A DNA stretch of 64,000 nucleotides from AP-15 sp963814805 (GCA_963814805.1 CAWFER010000011.1:62001-126000), one strand, 5' to 3'; positions 49,178 to 58,008 are shown, numbered from the stretch's first letter. Program-made: numbers and translations. The notes: generated from the letters alone by a model not told the origin.

Positions 49178-49521
49178 TCCCGGTCCCTTCGGGAGTTCGT
49201 GTTTGGCTAGCCGTCGGCCACACCGACATGCGGCGTGGGATGAACAGCTTGGCACTGCAAGTCCAAGAAGTATTGGATCGCGATCCGCATGCCGGTGATT
49301 TGTACGTTTTCAGAGGCAGAAGGGGTCATTTAATCAAAATTCTGTGGCATGACGGGATCGGCATGTCGCTCTACGCCAAGCGGCTGGAGCGCGGCCGATT
49401 CATCTGGCCATCGCCGGCCGACGGGATCGTCGCGATCAGCGCGGCGCAGTTGGCTTACATGCTCGACGGGATCGACTGGCGGAACCCGGTTCGCACCTGG
49501 CGTCCGGAAGTGGCCGGCTGA
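49174..49521 (+). CDS. tnpB: IS66 accessory protein TnpB
   Basis: A 115-residue protein starting MIPVPSGVRVWLAVGHTDMRRGMNSLALQV, with GDLYVFRGRRGHLIKILWHDGIGMSLYAKRLERGRFIWP, the well-conserved TnpB core (Orf2 of IS66). Complete and in the canonical position. Confidence 0.92.
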   Translation: MIPVPSGVRVWLAVGHTDMRRGMNSLALQVQEVLDRDPHAGDLYVFRGRRGHLIKILWHDGIGMSLYAKRLERGRFIWPSPADGIVAISAAQLAYMLDGIDWRNPVRTWRPEVAG

Positions 49522-49614
49522 GAGCCTGCCCCTGACCTGATCAGGGATGCGGCGGATTGACTCACCCTATGGTTGAGGAGCGCTCGGGCCCGGTGATGTG
49601 CGATAATCGGGCCC

Positions 49615-51261
49615 GTGACGACACCCGAGGACCTCCCCGACGCCATTGCCGCGCTGCAGGCGGCGCTAATCGCGGAGCGCGAAAGAGCGGCGCGGGTCGA
49701 GGCCGAATTGGCGGTGGCCAAGGCCAAGGCTTCCGATGATCAGGCCTTGATCGCCCATCAGCGATTGCAGATCGCCAAGCTCACGCGTGAGCTCTATGGC
49801 CAGCGCTCGGAACGCAGTGGGCAATTGCTCGATCAGATGGCGCTGGCCTTCGAGGAGTTCGAGAGTTCGGCGACCGAAGACGAGATTGCCGCCGAGCGGG
49901 CCGTGGCCAAGACCACCAACGTGGTGGCCTTCACCCGCAAGCGCCCGGCACGCCAGCCCTTCCCCGAGCATCTGCCGCGCGAGCGGGTGGTCGAACCGGG
50001 TCCGACCGCCTGCCAGTGCTGCGGCAGCTCGCGGCTGCGCAAGCTGGGCGAGGACATCACCGAGACGCTGGAGGTGATTCCGCGGCAGTGGAAGGTGATC
50101 CAGCATGTTCGTGAGAAGTTCACCTGCCGCGACTGCGAGAAGATCAGCCAGGCGCCGGCGCCGTTCCACGTGATCGCGCGCGGCTGGGCCGGCCCGAGCC
50201 TCTTGGCGATGATCCTGTTCGAGAAGTTCGGGCAACATCAGCCGCTGAACCGCCAGGCCGAACGCTATTCGAGAGAAGGCGTACCCCTCAGCCTGTCGAC
50301 CCTGGCCGACCAGGTCGGGGCCTGCTGCGCGGTGCTGACCCCGCTGCTGCGGCGGGTTGAGGCGCATGTCTTCGCGGCCGAGCGCTTGCACGGCGACGAT
50401 ACCACCGTGCCGGTCTTGGCCAAAGGCAAGACCGACATCGGGCGATGCTGGGTTTACGTGCGCGACGATCGACCGTTCGGTGGACCGGACCCGCCGGCGG
50501 CGATGTTTTATTACTCGCGCGATCGCCGCGGCGAGCACCCGCAGACACATCTGGCCGGCTATGCCGGGATCCTCCAGGCGGACGCCTTCAGCGGATACAA
50601 CAAACTCTACGAACCCGACCGCCAACCGGGCCCGATCCTGGAGGCCGGATGCTGGAGCCACGCCCGTCGACCGTTCTTCGTCATGGCCGATCTTGCTGAG
50701 AACGCCCGCCGCAAGGCGCAGGGCAAGACGACGGCGGTGATATCGCCGCTGGCGCTGGACGCAGTCCGGCGCATCGATGCCCTCTTCGACATCGAACGCA
50801 CGATCAACGGCCAGAGCGCCGAGCGACGCCGAGCCGTCCGGCAAGAGCTGAGCGCGCCGCTGGTCGCTGATCTCGAGCGCTGGCTGCGCGAGCACCGGCC
50901 AAAGCTGTCGCGCGGCAACGATCTCGCCAAGGCGATGGATTACCTGCTCAAGCGCTGGCCGGCGTTCACCCGGTTCCTCGACGACGGCCGCATCTGCCTG
51001 TCGAACAACGCCGCCGAGCGCGCGCTGAGAGGTATCGCTCTCGGCAGAAAATCATGGTTGTTCGCGGGTTCCGACCGGGGTGGGCAGCGGGCGGCGGCAA
51101 TGTACAGCCTGATCGTCACCGCCAAGATGAACGATGTCGATCCGCAAGCCTGGCTGGCCAACGTCCTGGCCCGGATCGCCGAGCATTCGGCCCAGAGGCT
51201 CGATGAACTGCTGCCATGGAACTGGCGGCCGCGTTCGGCACCGCAAAGTCAGGCGGCCTGA
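49615..51261 (+). CDS. tnpC: IS66 family transposase TnpC
   Basis: A 548-residue DDE transposase with GTG start at 49615. It has an N-terminal coiled region (AELAVAKAKASDDQALIAHQRLQIAKLTRELYGQRSER), a zinc-binding region (CQCCGSSRLRKLGED, CRDCEKIS), and catalytic residues in LHGDDTTVPVLAKG, LQADAFSGYN and LSNNAAERALRGIALGRKSWLFAGSDRGG. The frame is intact. A decayed IS66 transposase tail also occurs at 61.3 kb. Confidence 0.93.
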   Translation: MTTPEDLPDAIAALQAALIAERERAARVEAELAVAKAKASDDQALIAHQRLQIAKLTRELYGQRSERSGQLLDQMALAFEEFESSATEDEIAAERAVAKTTNVVAFTRKRPARQPFPEHLPRERVVEPGPTACQCCGSSRLRKLGEDITETLEVIPRQWKVIQHVREKFTCRDCEKISQAPAPFHVIARGWAGPSLLAMILFEKFGQHQPLNRQAERYSREGVPLSLSTLADQVGACCAVLTPLLRRVEAHVFAAERLHGDDTTVPVLAKGKTDIGRCWVYVRDDRPFGGPDPPAAMFYYSRDRRGEHPQTHLAGYAGILQADAFSGYNKLYEPDRQPGPILEAGCWSHARRPFFVMADLAENARRKAQGKTTAVISPLALDAVRRIDALFDIERTINGQSAERRRAVRQELSAPLVADLERWLREHRPKLSRGNDLAKAMDYLLKRWPAFTRFLDDGRICLSNNAAERALRGIALGRKSWLFAGSDRGGQRAAAMYSLIVTAKMNDVDPQAWLANVLARIAEHSAQRLDELLPWNWRPRSAPQSQAA

Positions 51262-51263
51262 TC

Positions 51264-51506
51264 ATGGCAGCCATCGCCCAGGTCTTCACGATCAGCTATG
51301 TCGCCAACCTGCTCGGCGAGGACGAAGACTGGCTGTACGACCTGTCGACCGACATGTTCCCGGAAGACGGCTGCCTCTGGGTCTACGGCGTCGGCGAGGA
51401 TGGCGTGCCCGCCTTCACCAAGGACGGCATAGAGAACCTGCGCCAGATCATCGCTGACCAACGAGCCGCCGGCCGCGCACCGCCTCAGGTCAAATCCGCC
51501 GAGTAG
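51264..51506 (+). CDS. IS66-associated small passenger protein
   Basis: An 80-residue acidic protein starting 2 bp after the tnpC stop: MAAIAQVFTISYVANLLGEDEDWLYDLSTDMFPEDGCLWVYG and TKDGIENLRQIIADQ. It lies inside the IS boundaries, so it is carried by the element. I have seen this protein as a frequent companion of IS66 tnpC; its role is unknown. Confidence 0.75.
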   Translation: MAAIAQVFTISYVANLLGEDEDWLYDLSTDMFPEDGCLWVYGVGEDGVPAFTKDGIENLRQIIADQRAAGRAPPQVKSAE

Positions 51507-51535
51507 CCGGCCTGTGGTCCTCACCGCATGCTAAC

Positions 51536-51543
51536 GGATCAGA
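51536..51543 (+). repeat. IS66 target-site duplication, right copy
   Basis: GGATCAGA, identical to 48728-48735. Confidence 0.9.
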
Positions 51544-52836
51544 GGCGTAGAACGCCGCGGAACGGCTGGGGATGAGGCCATCAGGGAATGGATAGGTCTC
51601 GAATGTGGTTGTGGGGGTATAGCGTGGTCGATCTTCCAAGCTGGTGCCCATCCTAAGCGCCCACGCCTGATGGAAGCGGGAATGTAGTATGCCGAACGTC
51701 GAGTCGTCATCGCGAGCGATCACGATTACGACGTTTGCAGGCACCACTGTCGCAGGGAGCCACACAAAGGCACGATGCTTTGCGACCATGCTTGTAGCAA
51801 TGTAACGATCTTTCCCAGCTATTGCCCGCCACATCTCTGGTCGTGGACGTTCGTGATGCCACCAGTCTATTGCGTACCCTCGCGCTTGGCGGCCAACACG
51901 TTCAGCCCGAACATGCGTAAGCGCATACCCGAAAGGCGCTTCATAAAGAGCAGCCTCGGCTTCATCCATCTCCAAGCCGAAGTTGATGATCCACCGTCCG
52001 GTCAATCCGCGTAATGTCCATTCCGTTGGCCCAGGGACGCAGCACCTCAGCATTTGGCCGACCGTTGGGATTCAACGGAAGTCTGAGCCACTGACGCGCC
52101 AACTCGCCCGGAACGTCGAAATCGCCCCCCTTGGTATCGCCCATGAAAGCAACGCCACGATTTTCCTGTAAGGGCCGTGCCGTCGTGAAATCGATCGCCG
52201 CTCCCGTGAGATCGGCGTTGATCCGTGCCGCCCAAACGTCATTGAGCTTAATATCTCCCAGCGGCCAATTTCTAGCGAAACAGATCAGGGAGACGTGCAC
52301 GGCCGCACCATCGAGAACCCAGGGCTTATCCTCCCAGGCATCATAAATCACGCCAGCGCGACTGATCGTGTCGAGTACACGACGATTTGCTCCACCGCGG
52401 ATCGAATTGGTCGCGACGAGCCCGGCACGTTGTGTATCGCCAAGAAACACCCGCTCCCATGCCTTGACGAACCAATAAATCACAAGACCCGCCTCAGCCG
52501 GGACCCGACCAGCATAAGCCGCAAACAACTGATCAACGTAATCGTCACCAAGCAATGAACGCATCATCTTGCCGCCGAGGAATGGCGGGTTGCCGATCAC
52601 CACATCTGTCTCTGGCCAATAGGCTGCCGTGCCGTCCGCATTCAAAATTGCATCGCGGCATTCGATCGTGTCTAACGGCTTCAGGATCGGATTTCGTGAA
52701 ACGTCGAACCCATTCCGACGCATCCACTGGATCTCACCGATCCATACTGTCACGCGCGCCAAGTCCGCGGCATAGGGATTGACCTCAATCCCCCTGACGG
52801 CTTCCGGCCCGATCTGCGGAAACTCACGCGCCATTC
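51536..52836 (-). pseudogene. MmeI-like DNA methyltransferase, central fragment (truncated by IS elements, frame break)
   Basis: N6-adenine DNA methyltransferase of the MmeI-like type. Reading from the IS5-family junction: ALGMAREFPQIGPEAVRGIEVNPYAADLARVTVWIGEIQW, the catalytic motif IV NPPFLGGKMMRSLLGDDYV, VIYWFVKAWERVFLG, and ANGMDITR. Near 52011 an extra base shifts the frame; the protein continues LTGRWIINFGLEMDEAEAALYEAPF, GYAIDWWHHERPRPEMW and TTFETYPFPDGLIPS. The N-terminal part with SAM motif I (usually DPACGSGNF) is absent, having been lost at or before the palindromic element at 52841. The enzyme cannot be active. It was probably one half of a restriction-modification or phage-defence gene. 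Confidence 0.85.
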
Positions 52837-52840
52837 CTAG
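52837..52840 (+). repeat. CTAG target duplication, left of palindromic IS5-family element
   Basis: CTAG immediately precedes the left terminus and is repeated at 53889-53892. Confidence 0.75.
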
Positions 52841-53258
52841 CAGGCTGCTGAAAAAGAGAGAGTTTTCCGGTTTTTTCTGGTTGCGGACGGCTTGACATGA
52901 GCGATTACGATGAGTTCTTGATGCGCTCTTCATCGAAGTGGCGAGTGGGGCGGGGATATTGGCCGGCGAGCGTGATGGCCGGTCACGACACGGGCTCGGC
53001 GAGCAATTTGGGCAGGCGGACGAGATCGTAGGCGGCCATGGCGAGGGTGAATTGCCAATCGACCTTGGGCAGCCCGCGATGACGCATCTTGCGCAAGCCG
53101 GCCACCGTTTTGGCCCAGCCGAAAGCCTCTTCGATCCGTTTGCGGATACGCTGGGAGACCACATAGCCGGGATGCCGGGTGGTGCGGCCGTCGATCGCCG
53201 AGCGCCGGCCGTTTTGGTTCTGGGCAACATGCGGGGTCACCGCCTTGTCGCGCAGCTC
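52841..53258 (-). repeat. Inverted repeat arm, left (418 bp)
   Basis: Reverse complement of 53471-53888. It includes the transposase C-terminal codons on the minus strand (52983-53258: KRIEEAFGWAKTVAGL ... LLAEPVS). Confidence 0.85.
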
Positions 53259-53259
53259 G

Positions 53260-53746
53260 TAAGGGGCCGGGCAAGGAGGCCCGGCTCTGTTTCATCGGCC
53301 ATGCGCTGATGGAGAACCGCAATGGTTTGGTTGTCGGCGCGGTGACGACCCGCGCCTCGGGACATGCCGAGCGCCTGGCCGCCTTGGCGCTGATCGACCC
53401 GCATGCCGATCGTCCACAACTGGTCACGCTCGGCGCCGACAAGGGCTACGATACCGGCGACTTCGTGATCGAGCTGCGCGACAAGGCGGTGACCCCGCAT
53501 GTTGCCCAGAACCAAAACGGCCGGCGCTCGGCGATCGACGGCCGCACCACCCGGCATCCCGGCTATGTGGTCTCCCAGCGTATCCGCAAACGGATCGAAG
53601 AGGCTTTCGGCTGGGCCAAAACGGTGGCCGGCTTGCGCAAGATGCGTCATCGCGGGCTGCCCAAGGTCGATTGGCAATTCACCCTCGCCATGGCCGCCTA
53701 CGATCTCGTCCGCCTGCCCAAATTGCTCGCCGAGCCCGTGTCGTGA
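53260..53746 (+). pseudogene. IS5-family transposase, C-terminal fragment
   Basis: The native order continues KGPGKEARLCFIGHALMENR, NGLVVGAVTTRASGHAERLA, DRPQLVTLGADKGYDTGDFV, RRSAIDGRTTRHPGYVVSQ and RIRKRIEEAFGWAKTVAGL to LLAEPVS. The Asp in LGADKGYD and the Glu in RKRIEEAFGW are DDE residues. The N-terminal two thirds are missing, so it is inactive. An ATG at 53309 could allow expression of the fragment, with no known role. Confidence 0.85.
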
Positions 53747-53888
53747 CCGGCCATCACGCTCGCCGGCCAATATCCCCGCCCCACTCGCCACTTCGATGAA
53801 GAGCGCATCAAGAACTCATCGTAATCGCTCATGTCAAGCCGTCCGCAACCAGAAAAAACCGGAAAACTCTCTCTTTTTCAGCAGCCTG
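53471..53888 (+). repeat. Inverted repeat arm, right (418 bp)
   Basis: Reverse complement of 52841-53258, from GAGCTGCGCGACAAGG to the terminus. Confidence 0.85.
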
Positions 53889-53892
53889 CTAG
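53889..53892 (+). repeat. CTAG target duplication, right of palindromic IS5-family element
   Basis: Second copy of the CTAG at 52837-52840. Confidence 0.75.
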
Positions 53893-53999
53893 TGCCGTGT
53901 CCGCCACAGCTCGGGGAAGGAACGAAACTGCGCCTTGGCGTCCACGATCTGCGTGATCTTCGTTGCGGCCTCTATGTCCAATTTAATTGGGCCGACCAT
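53889..53999 (-). CDS. Short hypothetical protein truncated at the IS junction
   Basis: A 36-residue frame whose ATG overlaps the end of the CbpM-like gene (translationally coupled layout). It encodes VGPIKLDIEAATKITQIVDA and FRSFPELWRTR, and its stop TAG is formed by the CTAG target site. Not recognised. It may be the remains of a longer gene. Confidence 0.3.
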   Translation of the reverse strand: MVGPIKLDIEAATKITQIVDAKAQFRSFPELWRTRH

Positions 54000-54377
54000 T
54001 GTCGTCCCTTCGCGGCAAGGTTCGCTTTACCGCGTCCTGCACTTCGGGGGGCTGGGAGGCGAGGGCGTCGCAGAGGCGGCGCAGCTGGCGGCGCAGGCCG
54101 TAGACCTGGTCGAGCAGGCCCAGCACCAAGGGCAGCGCCTCGTCGTCGATCGCGTATTCGTGGCCGATTTCGAGGATCAGCTCGACCCGGGCGACATCGA
54201 CCTCGCGGAACAGCCAGGTCTCGCCATGCCGCTCGGGCAGCACCCAGCGGTTTTCGCCGGGATCCCATTCGTTGCCGACCTGCTCTTCGATCGGGGCGCC
54301 GCTATCGGTCGTCGTCGGCGGCGCGCGACCGGCGGTGGAAATCAGTCGCTCGGGCGTTCGGCTATTTCGGGTAACAT
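53983..54377 (-). CDS. CbpM-like chaperone modulator (MerR-like), probable frame break near start
   Basis: The C-terminal 100 residues match CbpM-type modulators of the DnaJ-like CbpA: WVLPERHGETWLFREVDVARVELILEI, then YAIDDEALPLVLGLLDQVYGLRRQLRRLCDAL. No in-frame start is found within a reasonable distance; the ATG at 54377 (MLPEIAERPS) is in another frame and would join with one indel near 54342. CbpM proteins normally sit next to cbpA, but no DnaJ-family gene is present here. It is divergent from the radical SAM gene. Confidence 0.55.
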
Positions 54378-54420
54378 TCGCCAGCCGAAGCTGTTGTGTC
54401 CTCCCGATCCGAGGCTGCTG

Positions 54421-55377
54421 ATGACCCAGGCGCTCGCCGCCGCGCCGCGATTGGACCCTGGCAAATTCCAGCACCCGCGCGTTACCGCCAACGGCGAACC
54501 GCGGGCCAGCGTTGCGCTCAAGGCGCTGGAAACGCTGTGGTTCAACACCGGGACGCGGTGCAACCTGACCTGCCGGAACTGCTATATCGAATCCTCGCCG
54601 ACAAATGACCGCCTGGCTTATTTGACCGCCGCCGAGGTCGCCCGCTATCTCGACGAGATCATCGAGCTGCGGCTCGGGGCCGAGCTGATCGGGTTTACCG
54701 GCGGCGAGCCTTTTATGAACCGCGAGCTGCCGGCGATGCTCGAGGATGCGCTGTCGCGCGGGTTTCGCGCGATCGTGCTGACGAATGCGATGAAGCCGAT
54801 GGACAGGATGAAGCCGGGGCTTCTGCGGTTGCGCGAGCGCTTTGGCGACCGCTTGACCCTGCGCGTGTCGATCGACCACTACGGCCGCGCCGTCCATGAG
54901 CTGGAGCGCGGCCGGCGCAGTTGGGCGCCGACGCTCGACGGGCTCCTCTGGCTCGCCGGAAACGGCTTCTCGATCAATGTGGCGAGCCGATATTTGTCGG
55001 GCGAGCCGGAAGCCGCGCTGCGGCGCGGTTTCGCCCAGCTGTTCGCCAGGCTCGGCGTCGCGCTCGACGCGGATGACCCGGTGGCGTTGATGATTTTCCC
55101 GGAAATGGATGCGAGCGTTGATGTCCCGGAGATAACCGAGGCATGCTGGGGGATTCTCGGCAAATCGCCGGAGAGCGTTATGTGCGCCACCTCGCGCATG
55201 GTGGTGAAACACCAGGGCGCCGCACAGCCGAGCGTCATCGCCTGCACCCTTCTGCCCTATGATTCGCTCTGGGACCTTGGCCCGAGCCTGGCCGGGGCAA
55301 GCGGCCCAGTGGCGCTCAACCACCCGCATTGCGCCAAATTCTGCATGCTCGGCGGCGCCGCCTGCAGCCGGGGCTGA
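54421..55377 (+). CDS. Radical SAM protein
   Basis: A 318-residue radical SAM enzyme starting at ATG 54421 behind GAGG. The 4Fe-4S motif is CNLTCRNC (Cys 47, 51, 54), followed by the GGE motif in IGFTGGEPFMNREL and the strand AIVLTNAMKPM. The C-terminus has a further Cys cluster, HCAKFCMLGGAAC (304, 308, 315), which could bind an auxiliary cluster. The pattern resembles MoaA/PqqE-like enzymes without a full SPASM domain. The substrate is unknown. A longer upstream frame exists but lacks a ribosome site. Confidence 0.85.
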   Translation: MTQALAAAPRLDPGKFQHPRVTANGEPRASVALKALETLWFNTGTRCNLTCRNCYIESSPTNDRLAYLTAAEVARYLDEIIELRLGAELIGFTGGEPFMNRELPAMLEDALSRGFRAIVLTNAMKPMDRMKPGLLRLRERFGDRLTLRVSIDHYGRAVHELERGRRSWAPTLDGLLWLAGNGFSINVASRYLSGEPEAALRRGFAQLFARLGVALDADDPVALMIFPEMDASVDVPEITEACWGILGKSPESVMCATSRMVVKHQGAAQPSVIACTLLPYDSLWDLGPSLAGASGPVALNHPHCAKFCMLGGAACSRG

Positions 55378-55454
55378 GGCGACGGTCGGCGCTCCAGGCA
55401 ATCGCCATCAGTCCTCGATCGATTGCGATTTGCGACCGGCCGACGCTCCCACCA

Positions 55455-55820
55455 TTATTCGAGAGCCAGCCCTTGCCGGCGCCACCCCTCGGTGCCGCCG
55501 CGCAGGACCGCGACATCCCGTAAGCCGGCGGCAAGCAGCCTCGTCGCCGCCTGGGCGGATCGGCGGTCGGTCTGGCAAACCAGCACGACCGGTTGTCGCC
55601 GGGCGGCAAGTTCCCCGACCCGGCCTGGCAAATCGGCCAGCGGCATGTTGACGGCCCCGGGCAGGTGACCCGGCGGCGCGATGAATTCCTCGGGCTGACG
55701 CACATCGACCAGGACCACGGTCTCGCCGGCCGCGAGGCGGCCCTTCAATGCGGCGACCTCGATCCATGCCGGCGCCTCGATCCGTGGCCGGCCGAACAAA
55801 CGGGACAGAAATGCTTTCAT
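55455..55820 (-). CDS. Rhodanese-like domain protein
   Basis: A single-domain sulfurtransferase-type protein of 121 residues starting at ATG 55820. The substrate loop VLVDVRQPEEFIAPPGHLPGAVNMP and the active-site Cys82 in VLVCQTDRRSAQAA are conserved, and the end is GGTEGWRRQGL. The CQTDRRS loop resembles GlpE-type CRxGxR loops in length. It probably carries persulfide sulfur. It converges on the radical SAM gene. Confidence 0.88.
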   Translation of the reverse strand: MKAFLSRLFGRPRIEAPAWIEVAALKGRLAAGETVVLVDVRQPEEFIAPPGHLPGAVNMPLADLPGRVGELAARRQPVVLVCQTDRRSAQAATRLLAAGLRDVAVLRGGTEGWRRQGLALE

Positions 55821-56019
55821 GGCGAGCTGCTCTCCAAGACCCAGCCGGACGCAACGTCGCGTCGATCTCGCGCTGCGGCCGATCTGCCGGGCATGACCAC
55901 GCGACCAAATCCAAATATAGGGTTCAATTGGTTTCGCCGGAAAACCGAAAGCCCCGGTAGCGCCGCCGATGCGAAGCGACGTAGCCTGTCGGGATTGAGC
56001 GCCGCGAGAGGGAACCGAC

Positions 56020-56421
56020 ATGGCGGGTAAGGCCTATGCAGTCACGCACAGCGATGCCGAATGGCGCCAGCTCCTGACGCCCGAGCAGTATGACATCATG
56101 CGATCTCACGGGACCGAGGCGCCGGGGAGCTGCGCCTTGCTCCTGGAAAAGCGGCCCGGCAGGTTTTCCTGCGCCGGCTGCGGTCAGCCGCTATTTGAAT
56201 CAAAAGGAAAGTTCGAAAGCGGGACCGGCTGGCCGAGCTTCAATGATCCGATCGAGGGCGCCGTCGAGACCTCGGTCGATCGCACCCTCGGGATGGTGCG
56301 AACCGAGGTCCATTGCGCGACGTGCGGCAGCCACCTTGGCCACGTCTTTGATGACGGCCCTCCACCGACCCATCTGCGCTATTGCATCAACGGCATTGCG
56401 ATGAATTTTTTGCCGGACTGA
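56020..56421 (+). CDS. msrB: Peptide-methionine (R)-S-oxide reductase
   Basis: MsrB of 133 residues, starting at ATG 56020 behind GAGAGGGA. Zinc ligands are the pairs Cys51/54 and Cys99/102, the substrate loop is SGTGWPSFNDPI, and the catalytic Cys122 lies in RYCINGIAMNF (usually RYCINSASL). It reduces methionine-R-sulfoxide in proteins with thioredoxin. No signal peptide is seen, so it is cytoplasmic. Confidence 0.95.
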   Translation: MAGKAYAVTHSDAEWRQLLTPEQYDIMRSHGTEAPGSCALLLEKRPGRFSCAGCGQPLFESKGKFESGTGWPSFNDPIEGAVETSVDRTLGMVRTEVHCATCGSHLGHVFDDGPPPTHLRYCINGIAMNFLPD

Positions 56422-56502
56422 TGAGGATCGCTGATCCCCGCACGGCGCTGATCGGCCACTCGGCGGGTGACGCCACGAGGACTTCGGGTGAGCAGCGCTC
56501 TA

Positions 56503-57870
56503 TCACCTGGCGAATGGCGTCAGCAGCTCCCGCGCTTCCGGCAGGTTTTCCAATCGCTCGATTGTCGCCAGCACGGCATCCACACTTGCCTCGGTGAGCG
56601 GCTGCACGGCGTTGCGCGCGCAGTCGCGGAACTTCGCCTCGCATTGAGCCTTCGTGAGCGGCTTCTGCGGCGACCCGATCGGATCGGTGGCCTCGATGGT
56701 AACCGAACGCCCGTCGGCGGTCTGCACCGTGATGCCGAGCGACCCCTTCGGTCTGCCATCCTGGGCGACGCCGGCGATCCGATCCGCCAGATCGAGCACC
56801 GCGGCGTCGCCGAGCCCGTCGACCTGCGCGATGCCGACCTTGCCATGCGCCAGAGCGGTGGCGACCAGAAAGGGTTGCGCGAACTGCGCCTCCACCACCT
56901 GGGTCGGGCGGCGCTTTGTCGGGCCGCGACCGAACTGGTCGCTGTGCGCGGCGGGGTCTGCCTCGATCGTCACCGCGGCAACCTCGTCAGGCCGCTCGAT
57001 TGCGAGCCGCGCTCGCGCCGCCAGCGCGGCGTCGATCGCGCCATGCAGCGGTCGACCGCAGGGATAGGGCTTGTAGCTCAGCGCCTCGCCGCGGAACGCC
57101 GCGCCCAGATCGCGCAGCAGCGCCGAGGCGTCGTATCCGTTCGGCTGATACAGCTCGAAGAAGCCAAAACGGCCATTGAATATGTCATGCGCCCCGGTGA
57201 ACCCGGTCTGCGCCAAAACGGCGGAGAAAACACCCGCGCTTGCCGCCTGGCCGGCCTGCATCCGCTTGGTCAGCGCCCCGTCCAGAATGCACTGACGATT
57301 GCCGGCGGCATGGCTGTAGGCGATGCCGAAGGCGTCGAGCATCTGCTCCGGCGCGAGGCCGATCAGCTTGCCTGCCGCCGCCGTGGCGCCGAATACCCCG
57401 ATCGCCGCCGTGCGGTGCCAGCCCCGATCGAGCGTGCTCGCGAGCGCAATGCGGCACGAGACATCCAGCCCCAGCGCGACGGCCAACAGGAGATCCTGTC
57501 CGGTGACGCCCTCCAGGCTATCGCAAAGGGCGAGCGCCGAGCCCAACACGGAGACGCCGGGGTGGATCGATCCGCCGGTATCCAGCGTGTCGTCGAAATC
57601 GAGCGCATGACCCATGCTGGCGTTTAAGAACGCCGCTTGTGGCGCCGGCAAGCAAATCGCGCGCAGCAGGACGCGGCTTTCCGCCAGCCCGCCCCAGCGC
57701 GAGATCACGCTAAAAAGCTGGTCGATCCCTGGGGAGCCGCTGCCGCCAAGCATGCAGCCAAACGTATCGAGAATATCGCGACGGGCGGATTCGACGGCGC
57801 TCGCCGGCAGATCCGCATAGCCGGTGCGGCAGACATGCTGAGCCAGTCGCCAAGCTGCGTCGTCGATCAT
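56503..57870 (-). CDS. MmgE/PrpD family protein
   Basis: A 455-residue protein of the 2-methylcitrate dehydratase / cis-aconitate decarboxylase / itaconate fold. The start is ATG 57870 because GGAGG lies 5 nt upstream. Family motifs are DTFGCMLGGSG, SMGHALDFDDTLDTGGSIHPG, YSHAAGNRQCILDGALTKRMQAG and YKPYPCGRPLHGAIDA. No frame breaks are seen. The exact substrate is uncertain because many MmgE/PrpD members outside propionate loci are uncharacterised. It is divergent from the second GMC gene with about 140 bp between. Confidence 0.9.
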   Translation of the reverse strand: MIDDAAWRLAQHVCRTGYADLPASAVESARRDILDTFGCMLGGSGSPGIDQLFSVISRWGGLAESRVLLRAICLPAPQAAFLNASMGHALDFDDTLDTGGSIHPGVSVLGSALALCDSLEGVTGQDLLLAVALGLDVSCRIALASTLDRGWHRTAAIGVFGATAAAGKLIGLAPEQMLDAFGIAYSHAAGNRQCILDGALTKRMQAGQAASAGVFSAVLAQTGFTGAHDIFNGRFGFFELYQPNGYDASALLRDLGAAFRGEALSYKPYPCGRPLHGAIDAALAARARLAIERPDEVAAVTIEADPAAHSDQFGRGPTKRRPTQVVEAQFAQPFLVATALAHGKVGIAQVDGLGDAAVLDLADRIAGVAQDGRPKGSLGITVQTADGRSVTIEATDPIGSPQKPLTKAQCEAKFRDCARNAVQPLTEASVDAVLATIERLENLPEARELLTPFAR

Positions 57871-58008
57871 CATCTCCTCCCATCGGCTGCGATGTTCCGA
57901 TACTACCTGACCTGCAGCCGCCTTGCGGCAGCGGATCGCACGCTTCGCCATCGCCGGGGAGGCTGGGCGTCGCAATACTGGATGAAGCCGATATCGGAGC
58001 TTCAGCAC

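Larger units (their letters stand above)
48736..51535. mobile_element. IS66-family insertion sequence, complete, with 8-bp target duplication
   Basis: A 2.8-kb element flanked by GGATCAGA at 48728-48735 and 51536-51543, the 8-bp duplication expected for IS66. The ends are imperfect inverted repeats starting GT and sharing CGGTGA at the same place (GTATCCCTCCGGTGATGGCC left; GTTAGCATGCGGTGAGGACC right complement). It carries tnpA, tnpB, tnpC and a small passenger gene in order, all intact. Confidence 0.92.
52841..53888. mobile_element. Palindromic IS5-family derivative with two right ends
   Basis: Both outer termini are the same IS end: CAGGCTGCTGAAAAA followed by GAGAGAGTTTTCC on the left, and its exact complement on the right. 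The terminal 418 bp on each side (52841-53258 and 53471-53888) are inverted copies of each other, apparently identical, surrounding a 212-bp unique centre. CTAG flanks both sides. It encodes no complete transposase. The left part of a normal element is missing. Confidence 0.85.
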
